A stretch of 64,000 nucleotides of DNA from Chelativorans sp. Marseille-P2723 (lineage in GTDB: Bacteria > Pseudomonadota > Alphaproteobacteria > Rhizobiales > Rhizobiaceae), in the NCBI RefSeq assembly GCF_902809845.1, contig NZ_CADDWI010000013.1, forward strand, positions 620,001-684,000, in the 5' to 3' direction. A program made the translations under genes and the position numbers. Shown one piece after another: positions 9,836 through 21,309 of this stretch (position 1 is the first letter of the stretch; each line of letters starts with the position of its first letter). Below the pieces are notes generated by a model. That model saw only the letters and a list, made by a program, of their open reading frames with translations, made no database searches and was not told the origin of the DNA.

Positions 9836-10237
9836 ATGGCACGCGTGAAGAGGGGCGTAACCGGCCACGCCAAGCACAAGAAGGTCCTGAAATCCGCCAA
9901 GGGTTTCTATGGCCGCCGGAAGAACACGATCCGCATTGCCAAGCAGGCGGTCGAGAAGTCGCTGCAATATGCGTATCGCGACCGTAGGAACAAGAAGCGC
10001 AGTTTCCGCGCGCTCTGGATTCAGCGCATCAATGCGGCCGCGCGCGAGCACGGGCTTAGCTATGGCCGTTTCATCGACGGTCTCAGCAAGGCTGGCATCG
10101 AGATCGACCGCAAGGTGCTGGCCGATCTGGCCGTGCATGAGCCGCAGGCTTTCGCAGCGCTGGTCGACCAGGCCAAGAAGTCGCTTGAATATCTCAAGGA
10201 TACGACGCCCAACGCGTTTGAGAGCGCTGTCGCCTGA
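9836..10237 (+). CDS. rplT: 50S ribosomal protein L20
   Basis: L20 is needed early in 50S assembly. The 133-residue protein has the basic N-terminal extension ([17 protein letters not shown]) and the globular part with RDRRNKKR and [13 protein letters not shown]-like sequence (here [15 protein letters not shown]). An AAGGAG site is placed well before the ATG. A strong terminator follows, so infC-rpmI-rplT forms one unit separate from pheST. Confidence 0.97.
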   Translation: MARVKRGVTGHAKHKKVLKSAKGFYGRRKNTIRIAKQAVEKSLQYAYRDRRNKKRSFRALWIQRINAAAREHGLSYGRFIDGLSKAGIEIDRKVLADLAVHEPQAFAALVDQAKKSLEYLKDTTPNAFESAVA

Positions 10238-10273
10238 AGCCAGCGCTCCCGAGCACATCAGGAATATTCGGGA

Positions 10274-10304
10274 ACCCGCGCTGGCTGGGCTGGCGCGGGT
10301 TTTT
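10274..10304 (+). terminator. Rho-independent terminator after rplT
   Basis: A 7-bp stem CCCGCGC / GCGCGGG with an 11-base loop is followed by TTTTT. It lies about 36 bases after the rplT stop and 95 bases before pheS. Confidence 0.85.
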
Positions 10305-10398
10305 CGTGATTGCAGAGGCAGGTTTGCATGATTGCACATGGCCATAAGCAGAGGGACCGGTGCCGCCATGCAGCATGCCGCCGGGGCAGGGAAAGACC

Positions 10399-11484
10399 AT
10401 GACGGATATCGAAGAACTGGAGAATGAGATCCTCGCGCAGATCGCCGCGGCGGGCGATGAGCAGGCTCTCGAAGCCGTGCGGGTTGCCTCGCTCGGAAAG
10501 AAGGGAACGATTTCCGAGAAGCTGAAGACGCTGGGGGCCATGTCACCTGAAGAACGGCAGGTAATGGGCCCGGCTCTCAATGGCTTGAAAATCCGAGTGA
10601 CCGAGGCGCTTGCTCAGCGCCGCACCGAGTTGCGCGCCGCAGCGATCGAGGCAAGGCTGGAGCGGGAGAAGGTGGATGTCACGCTGCCCGTCCCTCGCCC
10701 GCCGGCGGAGCGGGGACGCATCCATCCGATTACCCAGGTCATCGACGAGATCGCCGCCATTTTCGGGGACCTTGGCTTTGCGATTGCCGAAGGCCCGGAT
10801 ATCGAGACGGACTATTACAACTTCACGGCGCTCAACTTTCCCGAAGGGCATCCCGCCCGGGAGATGCACGACACCTTCTTTTTCGAGCCGGATGAAAGGG
10901 GGGAGCGCAAGCTTCTGCGTACGCACACCTCACCGGTGCAGATCCGCACCATGGAAGCGCAGAAGCCGCCGATCCGCATCGTTATTCCCGGCAAGACATA
11001 CCGCTCCGATTCGGATGCCACCCACACGCCCATGTTCCATCAGCTTGAAGGGCTGGTGATCGACCGGACCGCAAATATTGCGAACATGAAGTGGGTGCTG
11101 ACCGAGTTCTGCAAGGCATATTTCGAGGTGCCTTCGCTGAAGATGCGTTTTCGCCCCAGCTTCTTCCCATTCACCGAGCCGAGCCTGGAGGTGGATATCC
11201 AGTGCGACCGCTCCCGGCCGGGCGAAATCCGCTTTGGCGAGGGCGATGACTGGCTGGAAATCCTGGGCTGCGGCATGGTGCATCCGAACGTCCTGCGTTA
11301 TGGCGGGCTCGATCCGGACGAGTATCAGGGCTTCGCCTGGGGCATGGGTATCGATCGCATTGCCATGCTGAAATACGGCATGCCGGACCTGCGCGCCTTC
11401 TTTGACGCCGACATACGCTGGCTACAGCACTACGGCTTCCGTCCGCTTGATCTGCCGACCTTGTTCGGCGGACTCAGCAGCTGA
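10399..11484 (+). CDS. pheS: Phenylalanine--tRNA ligase alpha subunit
   Basis: The catalytic alpha chain of the alpha2-beta2 class II synthetase that charges tRNA-Phe. The 361-residue protein has an N-terminal coiled-coil (about residues 1-90), the motif region around PLTQV-like [10 protein letters not shown], motif 2 [12 protein letters not shown] and motif 3 [17 protein letters not shown]. The ATG at 10399 is preferred over 10360 because homologs begin just before the coiled-coil. pheT follows after 24 bases. Confidence 0.97.
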   Translation: MTDIEELENEILAQIAAAGDEQALEAVRVASLGKKGTISEKLKTLGAMSPEERQVMGPALNGLKIRVTEALAQRRTELRAAAIEARLEREKVDVTLPVPRPPAERGRIHPITQVIDEIAAIFGDLGFAIAEGPDIETDYYNFTALNFPEGHPAREMHDTFFFEPDERGERKLLRTHTSPVQIRTMEAQKPPIRIVIPGKTYRSDSDATHTPMFHQLEGLVIDRTANIANMKWVLTEFCKAYFEVPSLKMRFRPSFFPFTEPSLEVDIQCDRSRPGEIRFGEGDDWLEILGCGMVHPNVLRYGGLDPDEYQGFAWGMGIDRIAMLKYGMPDLRAFFDADIRWLQHYGFRPLDLPTLFGGLSS

Positions 11485-11508
11485 TTTCTATCAGGCAGGC
11501 TAACGAAT

Positions 11509-13923
11509 ATGAAAATCACCCTTTCCTGGCTCAAGGATCACCTCGACACCGAAGCGACGCTCAACGAGGTCGTCGACACGCTGACCATGATCGGCCTCGA
11601 GGTCGAATCAGTCGACGACAAGGCCGCCCTCAAGCCATTCGTGATCGCCAGAGTGCTAACGGCAGAAAAGCATCCCGATGCCGACAGGCTGAAGGTGCTT
11701 ATGGTGGATACGGGTTCTGGCGAGCCGATCCAGGTGGTCTGCGGTGCTCCGAACGCGCGTGCTGGCCTCCGCGGCGCCTTTGCGGCTCCGGGGACGTATA
11801 TCCCCGGTATCGACACGACGCTGTCGGTCGGCAAGATCCGCGGCGTGGAAAGCCATGGCATGATGTGCTCGGAACGCGAGCTTCAGCTTTCCGACGAGCA
11901 CACGGGAATCATCGAGCTCCCGGAGGATGCGCCGGTGGGAGAATCTTTTGCCAGTTGGGCAAAGCTCGACGATCCGGTAATCGAGATCGGGCTGACGCCG
12001 AACCGTCCCGACTGCACGGGCGTCTACGGGATCGCTCGGGACCTGGCCGCAGCCGGCCTCGGCAGGTTGAAGGATAAGGTAATCGAGCCGGTGCGGGGTG
12101 CGGGCGAATGCCCTGTAAAGGTCCATATCGAGGATCCGGACCTCTGCCGCGTCTTTGCGCTCAGGCTCGTACGTGGCGTGAAAAACGGCCCTTCGCCGAA
12201 ATGGATGCAGCAGCGGCTGACGGCAATCGGCCTGAGGCCGATCAACGCGCTGGTCGATATTACCAACTATCTCACCTTCGACCGCGGCCGCCCCCTGCAC
12301 GTCTTCGACGCTGCCAAGGTGAAGGGCGATCTTGTGGTGCGCCGCGCGGTGGCGGGGGAAACGCTTCTTGCTCTCGATGGCAGGAAATACATGCTCGGCG
12401 GAGAAATGTGCGTGATCGCCGACGACAATGGAGTCGAATCGATCGCCGGCGTCATGGGCGGAGAGCATTCGGGCTGTGACGAGAATACCACCGATGTCCT
12501 GATCGAGGCGGCGGTGTGGGAGCCATCGAACATCGCCCGCACCGGCCGCGATCTCGGCATCATCACCGATGCGCGCTACCGCAACGAGCGAGGGATCGAT
12601 CCTGCCTTCAACGAAGCGGGGATGGAACTGGCCACCCGCCTGGTGATGGAGCTTTGCGGCGGCAAGCCTACGGAAACCTTCACGGCCGGCCGGCCCTACG
12701 ATCCTTCGGAGCGCAAGAGCGTGTCCTTTCCCTTTACGGAGGTTCAGCGGCTTACCGGGCTTGAAGTGTCCAAGCAAGAAAGCCTTTCCATTCTTTCCCG
12801 TCTTGGCTTCGAGCCGCAGGGTGATGCCGATGTCGTGGACGTGATCGTTCCCTCCTGGCGCCCCGACATCGACGGCAAGGCCGACCTCGTCGAGGAGGTC
12901 ATGCGCATTTATGGCGTAAACCGGATCGAGCCGCAGGCGATGGTCTCCAAGGATGCCGTGGGCGGGCGGATGCTCACAAACGCCCAACTACGCACCCGCG
13001 CAGCCAAGCGGGCTCTGGCCGTACGCGGCATGATGGAGGCGGTGACCTGGTCGTTCATCCCCGAGGCTCATGCGCGACTCTTCTCCGGGAACCGCAAGGT
13101 ACTCAAGCTGTCCAACCCGATAGCCGCCGACATGACCGCCATGCGTCCCTCGCTTCTTCCTGGCCTCCTGACAGCCGTGCAGCGTAACGCTGACAGGGGC
13201 TTTGCCGACGTAGCGCTGTTCGAGGTCTCCGACACTTATGAAGGTGAGGGGCCGGACGAGCAACGCCGCGTGGCAGGCGGCATCCGTCGCGGCACTGCGC
13301 GGCTTTCCGGCAATGGACGCCACTGGTCAGGCAACACGCCTGCGGTCAACGTGTTCGTGGCGAAAGCCGACGCGCTTGCGGTGCTGGAGGCGTGTGGCGC
13401 ACCGGTGGACAAGCTGCAAGTAGAAACTGGCGGACCGAGCTGGTATCACCCCGGGCGGTCCGGCACCATCAAGCTCGGACCGAAGAATATCCTCGGCACG
13501 TTCGGCGAATTTCATCCATTGGCACTGGAGGAGCTGGACGTCTCCGGTCCGCTCTGCGGCTTCGAGATCTTCATCGACGCGATTCCCGAGCCAAAGGCGC
13601 GGCCGACGCGCACCAAGCCTCGCCTCGATGTATCGCCCTTCCAGGCGGTCAAGCGCGATTTTGCTTTCGTGGTGGACAAGGAGGTAGAAGCGGCGGCGCT
13701 CATCCGCGCTGCGGCCGCGGCCGACAGGAAGCTGATTACGGAGGTCAGCCTCTTCGACATCTTTGAAGGCGAATCCATTGGTGCGGGCAAGAAGTCGCTT
13801 GCCATCGAAGTCACCATTCAGCCGGTGGAGCGGACGCTTACCGAAGAGGATTTCGAGGCGCTGGCGGCAGCTCTCGTGGAAAATGTGCAAAAGCAGACCG
13901 GGGGCGAACTGCGCAGCAGTTGA
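11509..13923 (+). CDS. pheT: Phenylalanine--tRNA ligase beta subunit
   Basis: The 804-residue beta chain carries, in order, an EMAP/OB-type tRNA-binding domain (about 40-150), the B3/B4 editing domain, B5 and the C-terminal ferredoxin-like anticodon-binding domain ([20 protein letters not shown]). It contributes tRNA recognition and clearance of Tyr-tRNA-Phe. The length is standard. It is cotranscribed with pheS. Confidence 0.97.
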   Translation: MKITLSWLKDHLDTEATLNEVVDTLTMIGLEVESVDDKAALKPFVIARVLTAEKHPDADRLKVLMVDTGSGEPIQVVCGAPNARAGLRGAFAAPGTYIPGIDTTLSVGKIRGVESHGMMCSERELQLSDEHTGIIELPEDAPVGESFASWAKLDDPVIEIGLTPNRPDCTGVYGIARDLAAAGLGRLKDKVIEPVRGAGECPVKVHIEDPDLCRVFALRLVRGVKNGPSPKWMQQRLTAIGLRPINALVDITNYLTFDRGRPLHVFDAAKVKGDLVVRRAVAGETLLALDGRKYMLGGEMCVIADDNGVESIAGVMGGEHSGCDENTTDVLIEAAVWEPSNIARTGRDLGIITDARYRNERGIDPAFNEAGMELATRLVMELCGGKPTETFTAGRPYDPSERKSVSFPFTEVQRLTGLEVSKQESLSILSRLGFEPQGDADVVDVIVPSWRPDIDGKADLVEEVMRIYGVNRIEPQAMVSKDAVGGRMLTNAQLRTRAAKRALAVRGMMEAVTWSFIPEAHARLFSGNRKVLKLSNPIAADMTAMRPSLLPGLLTAVQRNADRGFADVALFEVSDTYEGEGPDEQRRVAGGIRRGTARLSGNGRHWSGNTPAVNVFVAKADALAVLEACGAPVDKLQVETGGPSWYHPGRSGTIKLGPKNILGTFGEFHPLALEELDVSGPLCGFEIFIDAIPEPKARPTRTKPRLDVSPFQAVKRDFAFVVDKEVEAAALIRAAAAADRKLITEVSLFDIFEGESIGAGKKSLAIEVTIQPVERTLTEEDFEALAAALVENVQKQTGGELRSS

Positions 13924-14044
13924 TAGGCAAACACCTTTCACGACAGGCAAAGAATGCTGTAGCCTGAAGATGGCCTCTTGGTAGTGGCGCCCGTCCGCCG
14001 CTTGAGAGCCATTCGAGGCATCTGCGCTCGTCGGGAGGTGTATC

Positions 14045-15055
14045 ATGTTCCGCTGGGGCGTCCTGTCGACTGCAAGGATCGGCCGGGATCATGTCATTCC
14101 GCAGCTTCTCGATTCGGAGAATGGTGTCCTCACCGCCATCGCCAGCCGCGACGAAAAGCGAGCGCGTGCTTTTGCTGAGCGATTCGGCATTGGCAGGGAT
14201 TATTCTTCCTATGAAGCGCTGCTTGCCTCCGCTGAGGTTGATGGTGTCTATATTCCCCTGCCAACCTCCCAGCATGTGGAATGGGCGGTGAAGGCGGCGG
14301 ATGCTGGCAAACATGTACTGGTGGAAAAGCCCCTTGCGCTGAAAGCCGAGGAAATCGCCCGCGTCATCGAAGCTCGTGACCGCAACCGGGTGCTGATCTC
14401 GGAAGCTTTCATGGTGATCCACCATCCGCAATGGACGAAGGTGCGGGAGCTGGTCGAAGCCGGTGCCATAGGCCGGCTGCGCCATGTGCAGGCCGCCTTC
14501 AGCTACTACAACCGTGACCAGTGGGACATGCGCAACAGGCCGGAACTGGGTGGCGGAGGATTGCGCGATATAGGCGTCTATCCAATCGTCACCGCCCGCT
14601 TCGTTACGGGCAAGGAACCTGTCCGCGTCCAGGCACGGGTCGAGCGCGACCCGGCCTTTGGCACCGATTCCTATGCCAGTGTGAAGGCGGATTTCGACGG
14701 CTTCGAACTCAGCTTTTATATCTCGACCCAGATGGCCGCACGCCAGGTGATGGTGTTCCACGGCGACAAGGGCTTCATCGAGGTGGAGACGCCGTTTAAC
14801 TCACGGATCTATGGTGATGACCGGGTGATTCTCCATGATGCCACGCATGATGTATCCACAGTGCACCGCTTTGGCGACATCCGCCAGTATCGCCTACAGG
14901 CGGAGGCTTTTGTACGCGCCGCACAGGGCGCAGATGCGCGTGTCTTCACACTGGAGGAGTCGCTGAACAATCAGCGCGTGATCGACGCGATCTACCGGGC
15001 CACCTCGCATGACGGGTGGGAGCCGGTGGACGCATCCGCCAACATCGTTCCATAG
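14045..15055 (+). CDS. Gfo/Idh/MocA family NAD(P)-dependent oxidoreductase
   Basis: A 336-residue protein with an N-terminal Rossmann domain ([10 protein letters not shown], then [15 protein letters not shown]) and the EKP motif [10 protein letters not shown] typical of sugar or inositol dehydrogenases, then the C-terminal alpha/beta domain with [13 protein letters not shown]. It resembles the trans-1,2-dihydrobenzene-1,2-diol / D-xylose dehydrogenase branch, but the substrate cannot be read from sequence. The ribosome site GGGAGG precedes the ATG at 14045. It stands alone between pheT and dnaK. Confidence 0.88.
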   Translation: MFRWGVLSTARIGRDHVIPQLLDSENGVLTAIASRDEKRARAFAERFGIGRDYSSYEALLASAEVDGVYIPLPTSQHVEWAVKAADAGKHVLVEKPLALKAEEIARVIEARDRNRVLISEAFMVIHHPQWTKVRELVEAGAIGRLRHVQAAFSYYNRDQWDMRNRPELGGGGLRDIGVYPIVTARFVTGKEPVRVQARVERDPAFGTDSYASVKADFDGFELSFYISTQMAARQVMVFHGDKGFIEVETPFNSRIYGDDRVILHDATHDVSTVHRFGDIRQYRLQAEAFVRAAQGADARVFTLEESLNNQRVIDAIYRATSHDGWEPVDASANIVP

Positions 15056-15059
15056 CTGC

Positions 15060-15091
15060 CTTGCAGGAAAATCTGCCGCTTCTTATATACG
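15060..15091 (+). promoter_or_regulatory. RpoH (sigma-32) type heat-shock promoter of dnaK
   Basis: CTTG at 15060-15063 is followed by 18 bases and then CTTATATACG at 15082-15091. This fits the alphaproteobacterial RpoH consensus (CTTG, 17-18 bases, CyTATnTnnG) at every fixed position, and lies about 115 bases before the dnaK start. Confidence 0.75.
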
Positions 15092-15206
15092 CCGCGTATC
15101 GCGTCTGACGTTTCCCCCGAACGTTGACGTGGCAATTCTTATGAACAGGGGCTGTTGCCTGGAACGCCGGTATGGGTCCTAACAGTCTGCTAAGCGGAGA
15201 TGAATG

Positions 15207-17123
15207 ATGGCAAAAGTTATCGGTATTGACCTCGGAACCACGAATTCGTGCGTCGCCGTGATGGACGGAAAGGATGCGAAGGTCATAGAAAATGCGGAGG
15301 GCGCGCGCACGACGCCTTCGATTGTTGCTTTCACAGATTCGGATGAGCGTCTGGTCGGCCAGCCAGCCAAGCGTCAGGCCGTCACGAATCCCGAGAACAC
15401 GTTTTTCGCCATCAAGCGTCTTATTGGCCGCCGTTATGAAGACCCGACCGTAGAGAGTGACAAGAAGCTTGTCCCCTACAAGATCGTAAAGGCGGATAAT
15501 GGTGATGCCTGGGTGCAATCCCAGGGCGAGAAATACTCCCCCTCACAGATATCCGCGATGATCCTTCAGAAGATGAAGGAGACGGCCGAGTCCTATCTCG
15601 GCGAGAAGGTAGAGAAAGCGGTCATTACCGTTCCGGCCTATTTCAACGACGCGCAACGCCAGGCCACGAAGGACGCCGGCAGGATCGCAGGGCTTGAAGT
15701 GCTCCGCATCATCAACGAGCCGACAGCCGCGGCTCTTGCCTACGGTCTTGACAAGAAGGACGGCAAGACCATTGCCGTCTATGACCTGGGCGGCGGTACC
15801 TTCGATATCTCGATCCTTGAGATAGGCGATGGTGTGTTCGAGGTGAAGTCGACCAATGGCGACACCTTCCTGGGCGGCGAAGACTTCGACATGCGCCTCG
15901 TTAATTACCTGGCGGATGAGTTCAAGAAGGAGCAGGGAATCGACCTGAAGAACGACAAGCTCGCCCTCCAGCGCCTGAAGGAAGCAGCGGAGAAGGCCAA
16001 GATTGAGCTTTCGTCCGCCTCCCAGACAGAAATCAACCTTCCCTTCATCACCGCGGATCAGACCGGTCCCAAGCATCTGGCCATGAAGCTGACCCGGGCA
16101 AAGTTCGAAAGCCTTGTGGACGATCTGGTCCAGCGTACCATTGAGCCCTGCAAGGCAGCACTCAAGGATGCCGGGCTCAATGCCGGTGAGATCGACGAGG
16201 TGGTCCTTGTCGGTGGTATGACCCGCATGCCCAAGGTGCAGGAGACGGTTAAGAACTTCTTCGGCAAGGAGCCGCACAAGGGCGTCAACCCCGATGAGGT
16301 CGTGGCTATGGGTGCGGCTATTCAGGCCGGTGTGTTGCAGGGTGACGTGAAGGACGTTCTGCTTCTCGATGTGACCCCGCTTTCGCTGGGCATCGAGACG
16401 CTTGGAGGTGTCTTCACCCGGCTGATCGACCGCAACACGACGATCCCGACCAAGAAGAGCCAGGTCTTTTCAACTGCCGAGGACAACCAGAACGCTGTAA
16501 CGATCCGCGTCTTCCAAGGCGAGCGCGAGATGGCAGCCGACAACAAGCTTCTCGGCCAGTTTGACCTCGTCGGTATTCCGCCTGCACCGCGCGGAGTGCC
16601 CCAAATTGAAGTCGCCTTCGACATTGACGCCAATGGCATTGTCAATGTTTCGGCCAAGGACAAGGGCACCGGCAAGGAGCAGCAGATCCGCATCCAGGCC
16701 TCCGGCGGTCTCACCGATGACGAGATCGAGAAAATGGTCAAGGATGCCGAGGCCAACGCGGAAGCCGACAAGCAGCGGCGTGAGATGGTCGAGGTAAAGA
16801 ACCAGGCGGAGGCTCTCATCCACTCATCGGAGAAGTCCCTGAGCGAATATGGCGACAAGGTTTCTGAGGACGATCGGAAGGCCATCGAGAATGCCATTGC
16901 TGAACTGAAGACCGCAACCGAAGGCGAGGATGCGGAAGCGATCAAGGCCAAGACGACAGCGCTTGCCGAAGCTTCTATGAAGCTTGGCCAGGCCATGTAT
17001 GAGGCAAGCCAGGCCGAAGAGCCGTCCGAGGGTTCGTCTTCCGGCAGCGACGAGAAGCCTAATGACGACGTCGTGGACGCCGACTTTGAGGAGATCGACG
17101 AGGACGGCAAGAAGTCAGCCTGA
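15207..17123 (+). CDS. dnaK: Chaperone protein DnaK (Hsp70)
   Basis: The ATP-dependent chaperone is 638 residues: nucleotide-binding domain beginning [15 protein letters not shown], phosphate-2 region [14 protein letters not shown], linker [13 protein letters not shown], substrate-binding domain and an acidic C-terminal tail. Two ATGs are adjacent (15204 and 15207); the second has better spacing from GGAG. An RpoH-type promoter sits upstream. It works with DnaJ (17346) and GrpE. Confidence 0.98.
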   Translation: MAKVIGIDLGTTNSCVAVMDGKDAKVIENAEGARTTPSIVAFTDSDERLVGQPAKRQAVTNPENTFFAIKRLIGRRYEDPTVESDKKLVPYKIVKADNGDAWVQSQGEKYSPSQISAMILQKMKETAESYLGEKVEKAVITVPAYFNDAQRQATKDAGRIAGLEVLRIINEPTAAALAYGLDKKDGKTIAVYDLGGGTFDISILEIGDGVFEVKSTNGDTFLGGEDFDMRLVNYLADEFKKEQGIDLKNDKLALQRLKEAAEKAKIELSSASQTEINLPFITADQTGPKHLAMKLTRAKFESLVDDLVQRTIEPCKAALKDAGLNAGEIDEVVLVGGMTRMPKVQETVKNFFGKEPHKGVNPDEVVAMGAAIQAGVLQGDVKDVLLLDVTPLSLGIETLGGVFTRLIDRNTTIPTKKSQVFSTAEDNQNAVTIRVFQGEREMAADNKLLGQFDLVGIPPAPRGVPQIEVAFDIDANGIVNVSAKDKGTGKEQQIRIQASGGLTDDEIEKMVKDAEANAEADKQRREMVEVKNQAEALIHSSEKSLSEYGDKVSEDDRKAIENAIAELKTATEGEDAEAIKAKTTALAEASMKLGQAMYEASQAEEPSEGSSSGSDEKPNDDVVDADFEEIDEDGKKSA

Positions 17124-17141
17124 CTGCTGGCAGGAAATGTT

Positions 17142-17175
17142 GGCCCGGATCGGCAACGGTCCGGGCCTTCTCTTT
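17142..17175 (+). terminator. Probable terminator after dnaK
   Basis: An 8-bp stem GGCCCGGA / TCCGGGCC with a 10-base loop is followed by the pyrimidine-rich TTCTCTTT. The T tract is interrupted, so it may attenuate rather than fully end transcription into dnaJ. Confidence 0.6.
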
Positions 17176-17345
17176 GGAAGAAACGGCCGGCCTTCGCTGC
17201 TGATCACTCACGAAAGTAGTACTCTGCAGCAGGCGCTAGCAAAATGCTTCAAGCTATGGCATTCGCTCTAACGAATAACTAGATAGCGGGCACCTAACGG
17301 GAGCGGCGTCCGCGCTTGACGAAGACCATGCGGGATCTCTGATAC

Positions 17346-18467
17346 ATGAAGGCAGATTTTTACGAGACGCTCAGCGTATCGAGAAACGCCGACGAAAAAG
17401 AACTGAAAAGCGCATTCCGCAAGCTCGCCATGAAGTACCACCCGGACCGCAACCCGGGTGACAAGGAGGCGGAGCAGAAGTTCAAGGAGATCAACGAAGC
17501 CTACGAGACCTTGCGCGATCCGCAAAAACGCGCAGCCTATGACCGCTTTGGCCATGCCGCATTCGAGAATGGCGGAATGGGCAGCCGCGGGGGCGGTTTC
17601 CACTCCGGAGGCTTCGCCGACATTTTCGAAGATATTTTCGGAGACATTATGGGCGGCCGCCGACGCGGCGGTGGGCGAGATCGCGGTGCCGATCTGCGCT
17701 ACAACATGGAGATCACCCTGGAGGAAGCCTTTACAGGCAAGACGGCGCAGATTCATGTGCCGACCTCCGTCACCTGCGATGAATGCACAGGTTCTGGTGC
17801 ACGTCCCGGGTCCACGCCAGTTCAGTGTCCCATGTGTCACGGCGCCGGACGGGTCCGGGCATCCCAAGGGTTTTTCTCGGTTGAGCGTACCTGCCCGCAT
17901 TGTCAGGGCCGCGGCGAGGTTGTCAACGATCCCTGCGACAAGTGTGCCGGGCATGGCAGGGTCACAGAGGAACGCACGCTTTCCGTCAACATCCCCGCGG
18001 GCATCGAGGACGGCACACGGATCCGTCTTGCCGGTGAAGGCGAGGCCGGCTTGCGGGGCGGCCCTGCGGGTGACCTTTACATCTTCCTCTCGGTCAAACC
18101 CCACGAGTTTTTCCAACGCGACGGTGCGGATCTTTATTGCAAGGTTCCCATTTCCATGACGACCGCTGCTCTTGGCGGGTCCTTCGAGGTCACAACACTG
18201 GACGGAACGCAGGCGCGCGTTAAGATTCCCGAGGGAACACAGAACGGGCGACAGTTCCGCCTGCGTGGCAAGGGAATGCCCGTTCTGAGACAGCCGCAGG
18301 TCGGCGACCTTTACATACAGGTTGCGGTGGAGACGCCGCAGAATCTGACGAAACGCCAGCGGGAATTGCTTGAAGAGTTCGAAAAGATATCCTCTCACGA
18401 AAACAGCCCTCAATCGACGGGCTTCTTCTCCCGAATGAAGGACTTTTTCGAATCCTTCAGCGAGTGA
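17346..18467 (+). CDS. dnaJ: Chaperone protein DnaJ (Hsp40)
   Basis: The 373-residue type I co-chaperone stimulates DnaK ATPase activity. It has the J domain with [10 protein letters not shown], a Gly-rich/Phe linker ([12 protein letters not shown]), four zinc-binding CxxCxGxG repeats ([32 protein letters not shown]) and the C-terminal substrate-binding domain. The 222-base gap after dnaK contains the hairpin listed above. Confidence 0.98.
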   Translation: MKADFYETLSVSRNADEKELKSAFRKLAMKYHPDRNPGDKEAEQKFKEINEAYETLRDPQKRAAYDRFGHAAFENGGMGSRGGGFHSGGFADIFEDIFGDIMGGRRRGGGRDRGADLRYNMEITLEEAFTGKTAQIHVPTSVTCDECTGSGARPGSTPVQCPMCHGAGRVRASQGFFSVERTCPHCQGRGEVVNDPCDKCAGHGRVTEERTLSVNIPAGIEDGTRIRLAGEGEAGLRGGPAGDLYIFLSVKPHEFFQRDGADLYCKVPISMTTAALGGSFEVTTLDGTQARVKIPEGTQNGRQFRLRGKGMPVLRQPQVGDLYIQVAVETPQNLTKRQRELLEEFEKISSHENSPQSTGFFSRMKDFFESFSE

Positions 18468-18694
18468 CTGGCGCATAGTCGCGGGCTTTTAACGAGAACC
18501 CGCTAACATGTTGGCAGGTCCAGTGTCCTGGTGGATGACACGGCGTTAAAGGCGGCGGTAGCCGACAGATGCCCAACTCGTTTTGGAGCAGGGGCTACTT
18601 GAATAAATTGATTGCCATTAGGGCGTTTTTGGATGGACGCATGGTGATCGGGAAGTGTAGCACATGCTGCACAAGACCAATCCGGAGGAGGTTC

Positions 18695-19303
18695 ATGGTA
18701 AAGGCTCTGCGTCTCGGAAAGTCGCTTGCATCCCGCTTCGATGAAGAACTGCGCTTCTTTCGCGGATGGATCGACAAGCCGAAGGCAGTGGGCTCCATCG
18801 TACCTACCAGCGCGGTTACGGCGAGGCGCATGGCCTCCATTGTCCGGCCCGAGAGCGACGGCCTTGTGCTGGAGCTCGGGCCAGGAACAGGGGTCATCAC
18901 GCGCGCGATTCTTGAGCGCGGCATCAAGCCGCAGAATCTCGTTTCGGTCGAATATTCGGCCGACTTTGTCAAGAAGCTGAGGGAGGATCTTCCCGGCGTC
19001 AATATCGTCCACGGTGATGCTTTTGATCTCGATGCCACCCTCGCCGCCTGGAAAGATCAGACCTTCGACTGCGTCGTTTGCGCCATTCCGCTCCTCAATT
19101 TCCCCGTGCCGAAGCGGATCGAGCTGATCGAACGGCTGCTCGACTTAATCCCGGTTGGCCGCCCGGTGGTGCAGATCACCTATGGCCCTATATCGCCTGT
19201 CCCGCCAAGGCGTGGCACCTATGACGTTGAGCGTTTTGACTTTGTGGTGCGCAACATCCCGCCCGCGCATCTGTGGCTATACCGCCGCCCCGCTGATATG
19301 TAA
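18695..19303 (+). CDS. pmtA: Phospholipid N-methyltransferase
   Basis: SAM-dependent enzyme that methylates phosphatidylethanolamine towards phosphatidylcholine at the inner membrane, typical of rhizobia. The 202-residue protein has the family N terminus (FDEELRFFRGWIDKPKAVGS) and SAM motif I LELGPGTGVIT. The ATG at 18695 has GGAGG directly upstream; the longer open frame from 18569 has no family similarity. Location after dnaKJ matches the order I recall in rhizobial genomes. Confidence 0.93.
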   Translation: MVKALRLGKSLASRFDEELRFFRGWIDKPKAVGSIVPTSAVTARRMASIVRPESDGLVLELGPGTGVITRAILERGIKPQNLVSVEYSADFVKKLREDLPGVNIVHGDAFDLDATLAAWKDQTFDCVVCAIPLLNFPVPKRIELIERLLDLIPVGRPVVQITYGPISPVPPRRGTYDVERFDFVVRNIPPAHLWLYRRPADM

Positions 19304-19381
19304 TCAGAAGCTTCAAGGAAGCGGCCGGTAAGTTTGCATCCGGGCGCAATTGCCTATACAGCGCGGGCAAGGAGGCGGTTC

Positions 19382-19975
19382 ATGATTCCACGGGTGCTCG
19401 TCTTTGCCGGCTCTGTACGCACCGGCGCATTGAGCGGCAGGACCGCCGACGCCGCCGTCAGGGAACTTGCGCTGCAGGGCGTGGATGTCACCCGGATTTC
19501 GCTCGCGGATTACCCTCTTCCCCTCCTCAATCAGGATCTGGAGCGTGAAAAGGGCGTGCCGGAGAACGGCGTCAAGCTGGCACGGATGATCGCCGCTCAT
19601 GATGGCCTTCTGATTGCAACGCCAGAATACAACGCGTCCCTTCCGCCCTTGCTGAAGAACACGATCGACTGGGTAAGCCGCGTCAAAGCAGATGCGCATG
19701 GCCGGCCCATGCGTGCCTTCAGGAGCAAGCCTATAGCGCTCTGCTCCTCCTCCGATGGCGGCTATGCCGGTGTTCGGGCCATCAATCATCTGCGGGCGGT
19801 GCTCGTCCACTGCCAGGCGGAAGTCATCACGCCGCAATGCTCCGTGCCGCGCGCGCAGGAAGCTTTCGATGAAAGCGGCGAGTTTGTCGACGGCAGGTTG
19901 AGAAAGGCGATGTCCGAGGTTTGCCGGGTCTTGATCGAACGCACGCGGCTGCTATCGGTCCGGCTGGAGAGATGA
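19382..19975 (+). CDS. NADPH-dependent FMN reductase family protein
   Basis: A 197-residue flavodoxin-like protein: [15 protein letters not shown] phosphate-binding loop at the N terminus and [19 protein letters not shown] in the middle, the hallmark of the NADPH-dependent FMN reductase/chromate reductase family. It probably transfers electrons from NAD(P)H to quinones or small oxidants. The ATG at 19382 follows AAGGAGG. Its stop overlaps the pyrF start (TGATG), so the two are translationally coupled. Confidence 0.88.
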   Translation: MIPRVLVFAGSVRTGALSGRTADAAVRELALQGVDVTRISLADYPLPLLNQDLEREKGVPENGVKLARMIAAHDGLLIATPEYNASLPPLLKNTIDWVSRVKADAHGRPMRAFRSKPIALCSSSDGGYAGVRAINHLRAVLVHCQAEVITPQCSVPRAQEAFDESGEFVDGRLRKAMSEVCRVLIERTRLLSVRLER

Positions 19976-20676
19976 TGCACGAGATACGCAAACGCCTGAT
20001 TGTCGGCCTAGACGTTCCTGACGTGACGGAAGCGGAAAAGGTCGTCTCCGAACTCGGCGATACGGTTGGTTTCTACAAAATCGGCTATCAGCTCGCCTTT
20101 GCCGGCGGCCTCGGTCTTGCTCGCGAACTGGTCGAAGGCGGCAAGAAGGTCTTTCTCGACATGAAGCTTCTCGACATCGACAACACGGTGGCCAGAGGAG
20201 TCGAGAACATCGCCCGTATGGGCGTTAACATGCTAACCTTGCACGCTTACCCGAAAGCCATGCGCGCGGCAGTTGCGGCTGCCGAAGGATCGAACCTTTG
20301 CCTTTTGGGAGTGACAGTTCTCACCTCGATGGACGAGCAGGACCTGAGGGAGGCGGGATATGCCTTCGATCCAAAGGCGCTGGTCATCCGGCGTGCGGAG
20401 CAGGCGCAAAGGGCAGGAATGGGTGGCATCGTCTGCTCGGCTGCGGAGGCTGAAGTCGTGCGGGAAACCGTCGGCGGCGACATGGCGGTGGTTACGCCCG
20501 GCATCCGGCCGGCGGGTGCTGCCGCAGGCGACCAGAAGCGGGTGGTAACGCCCGCTGAGGCGATCCGTGCGGGGGCGAGCCATCTTGTCGTCGCCCGGCC
20601 CATCATCACGGCCGTCGACCGTCAGGCAGCCGCAGCGGCGATTCTCAGCGAAATGCAGGAAGCTCTGAAACGGTAA
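19975..20676 (+). CDS. pyrF: Orotidine 5'-phosphate decarboxylase
   Basis: Last step of UMP synthesis. The 233-residue TIM barrel has the substrate Lys in [11 protein letters not shown], the catalytic cluster [13 protein letters not shown] and the phosphate-binding GIRPAG and [11 protein letters not shown] segments. Two ATGs (19972, 19975) are possible; the second gives normal spacing to GGAG and a one-base overlap with the upstream gene. Confidence 0.96.
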   Translation: MHEIRKRLIVGLDVPDVTEAEKVVSELGDTVGFYKIGYQLAFAGGLGLARELVEGGKKVFLDMKLLDIDNTVARGVENIARMGVNMLTLHAYPKAMRAAVAAAEGSNLCLLGVTVLTSMDEQDLREAGYAFDPKALVIRRAEQAQRAGMGGIVCSAAEAEVVRETVGGDMAVVTPGIRPAGAAAGDQKRVVTPAEAIRAGASHLVVARPIITAVDRQAAAAAILSEMQEALKR

Positions 20677-20745
20677 AACCAGGCCAAGGGCGGTCGCAGG
20701 GCGCATCTCGACAATGTCGATATGAAAGTAGCCGGTTTGGACAGG

Positions 20746-21085
20746 CCGTGAACTTACTTCTCGTGCCCTGCGGGTATGACAGCGCGCGTTGTCTATGATT
20801 GCACCATGAATGGGGCTGTGTTCCTGGCCTATTTCAAGCAGGTTCTGGTCCTGAATACTGGCGCAGGGCGACATCGTCGCTCCGGGCCAAAAAAGTTCGC
20901 AGGCGGGCGCCTGCTTTACCTCTCCGCCTACGGTCGCGATTTCAATCCCGTCGAGTACACCTTGCCAGGCTCAAGCCGCTGCTCGGCGCAGGCCGAAAAG
21001 AGCCATTGCCACCCTATGGGGACGCGCTTGGACCGGCTCGATCTCTTCACTCCCGCCGAATCCGCAAACTACTTCGAGGGTAGAG
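20746..21085 (+). pseudogene. Degraded IS630-family transposase remnant
   Basis: Translated fragments match the C-terminal half of IS630-type transposases: MTARVVYDCTMNGAVFLAYF, then RLLYLSAYGRDFNPVE, then FTPAESANYFEG. The pieces need at least two frame changes, and the segment that should carry the second catalytic Asp is deleted. No N-terminal half and no clear ends are visible. The rest of 20677-21227 holds nothing else recognisable. Confidence 0.72.
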
Positions 21086-21227
21086 GGCAGGCTTCCGGAT
21101 TAAACAGGACCTTCTTTACGGCGGTGCTCTATTGCAATTCTCGACGGAAATCAGGATTCACTTCCCTGGACCCGTTTCAAAGGTCTAAACGGTAGAAGCT
21201 GCTTTCCACACGCGGAACGAGGGCAGT

Positions 21228-21261
21228 AAAAAGGGTGCCGGACCAGCCCGCCCCGGCACCC
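21228..21261 (-). terminator. Rho-independent terminator after the cytochrome c gene
   Basis: A perfect 9-bp stem GGGTGCCGG / CCGGCACCC followed on the minus strand by TTTTT. It lies about 48 bases past the cytochrome c stop at 21310. Confidence 0.82.
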
Positions 21262-21309
21262 ATCCCATTTTTAGAGTTACGATCTCTTCAAGAGCATGCC
21301 ATGGCCCGC

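Noticed and set aside
11656-12987. 443-residue minus-strand open frame
   Set aside because: Antisense shadow of pheT, with no recognisable motif.
13838-14761. 307-residue minus-strand open frame
   Set aside because: Covers the end of pheT and the Gfo/Idh/MocA gene in antisense; the plus-strand genes are well supported.
17268-18476. 402-residue minus-strand open frame
   Set aside because: Antisense shadow of dnaJ.
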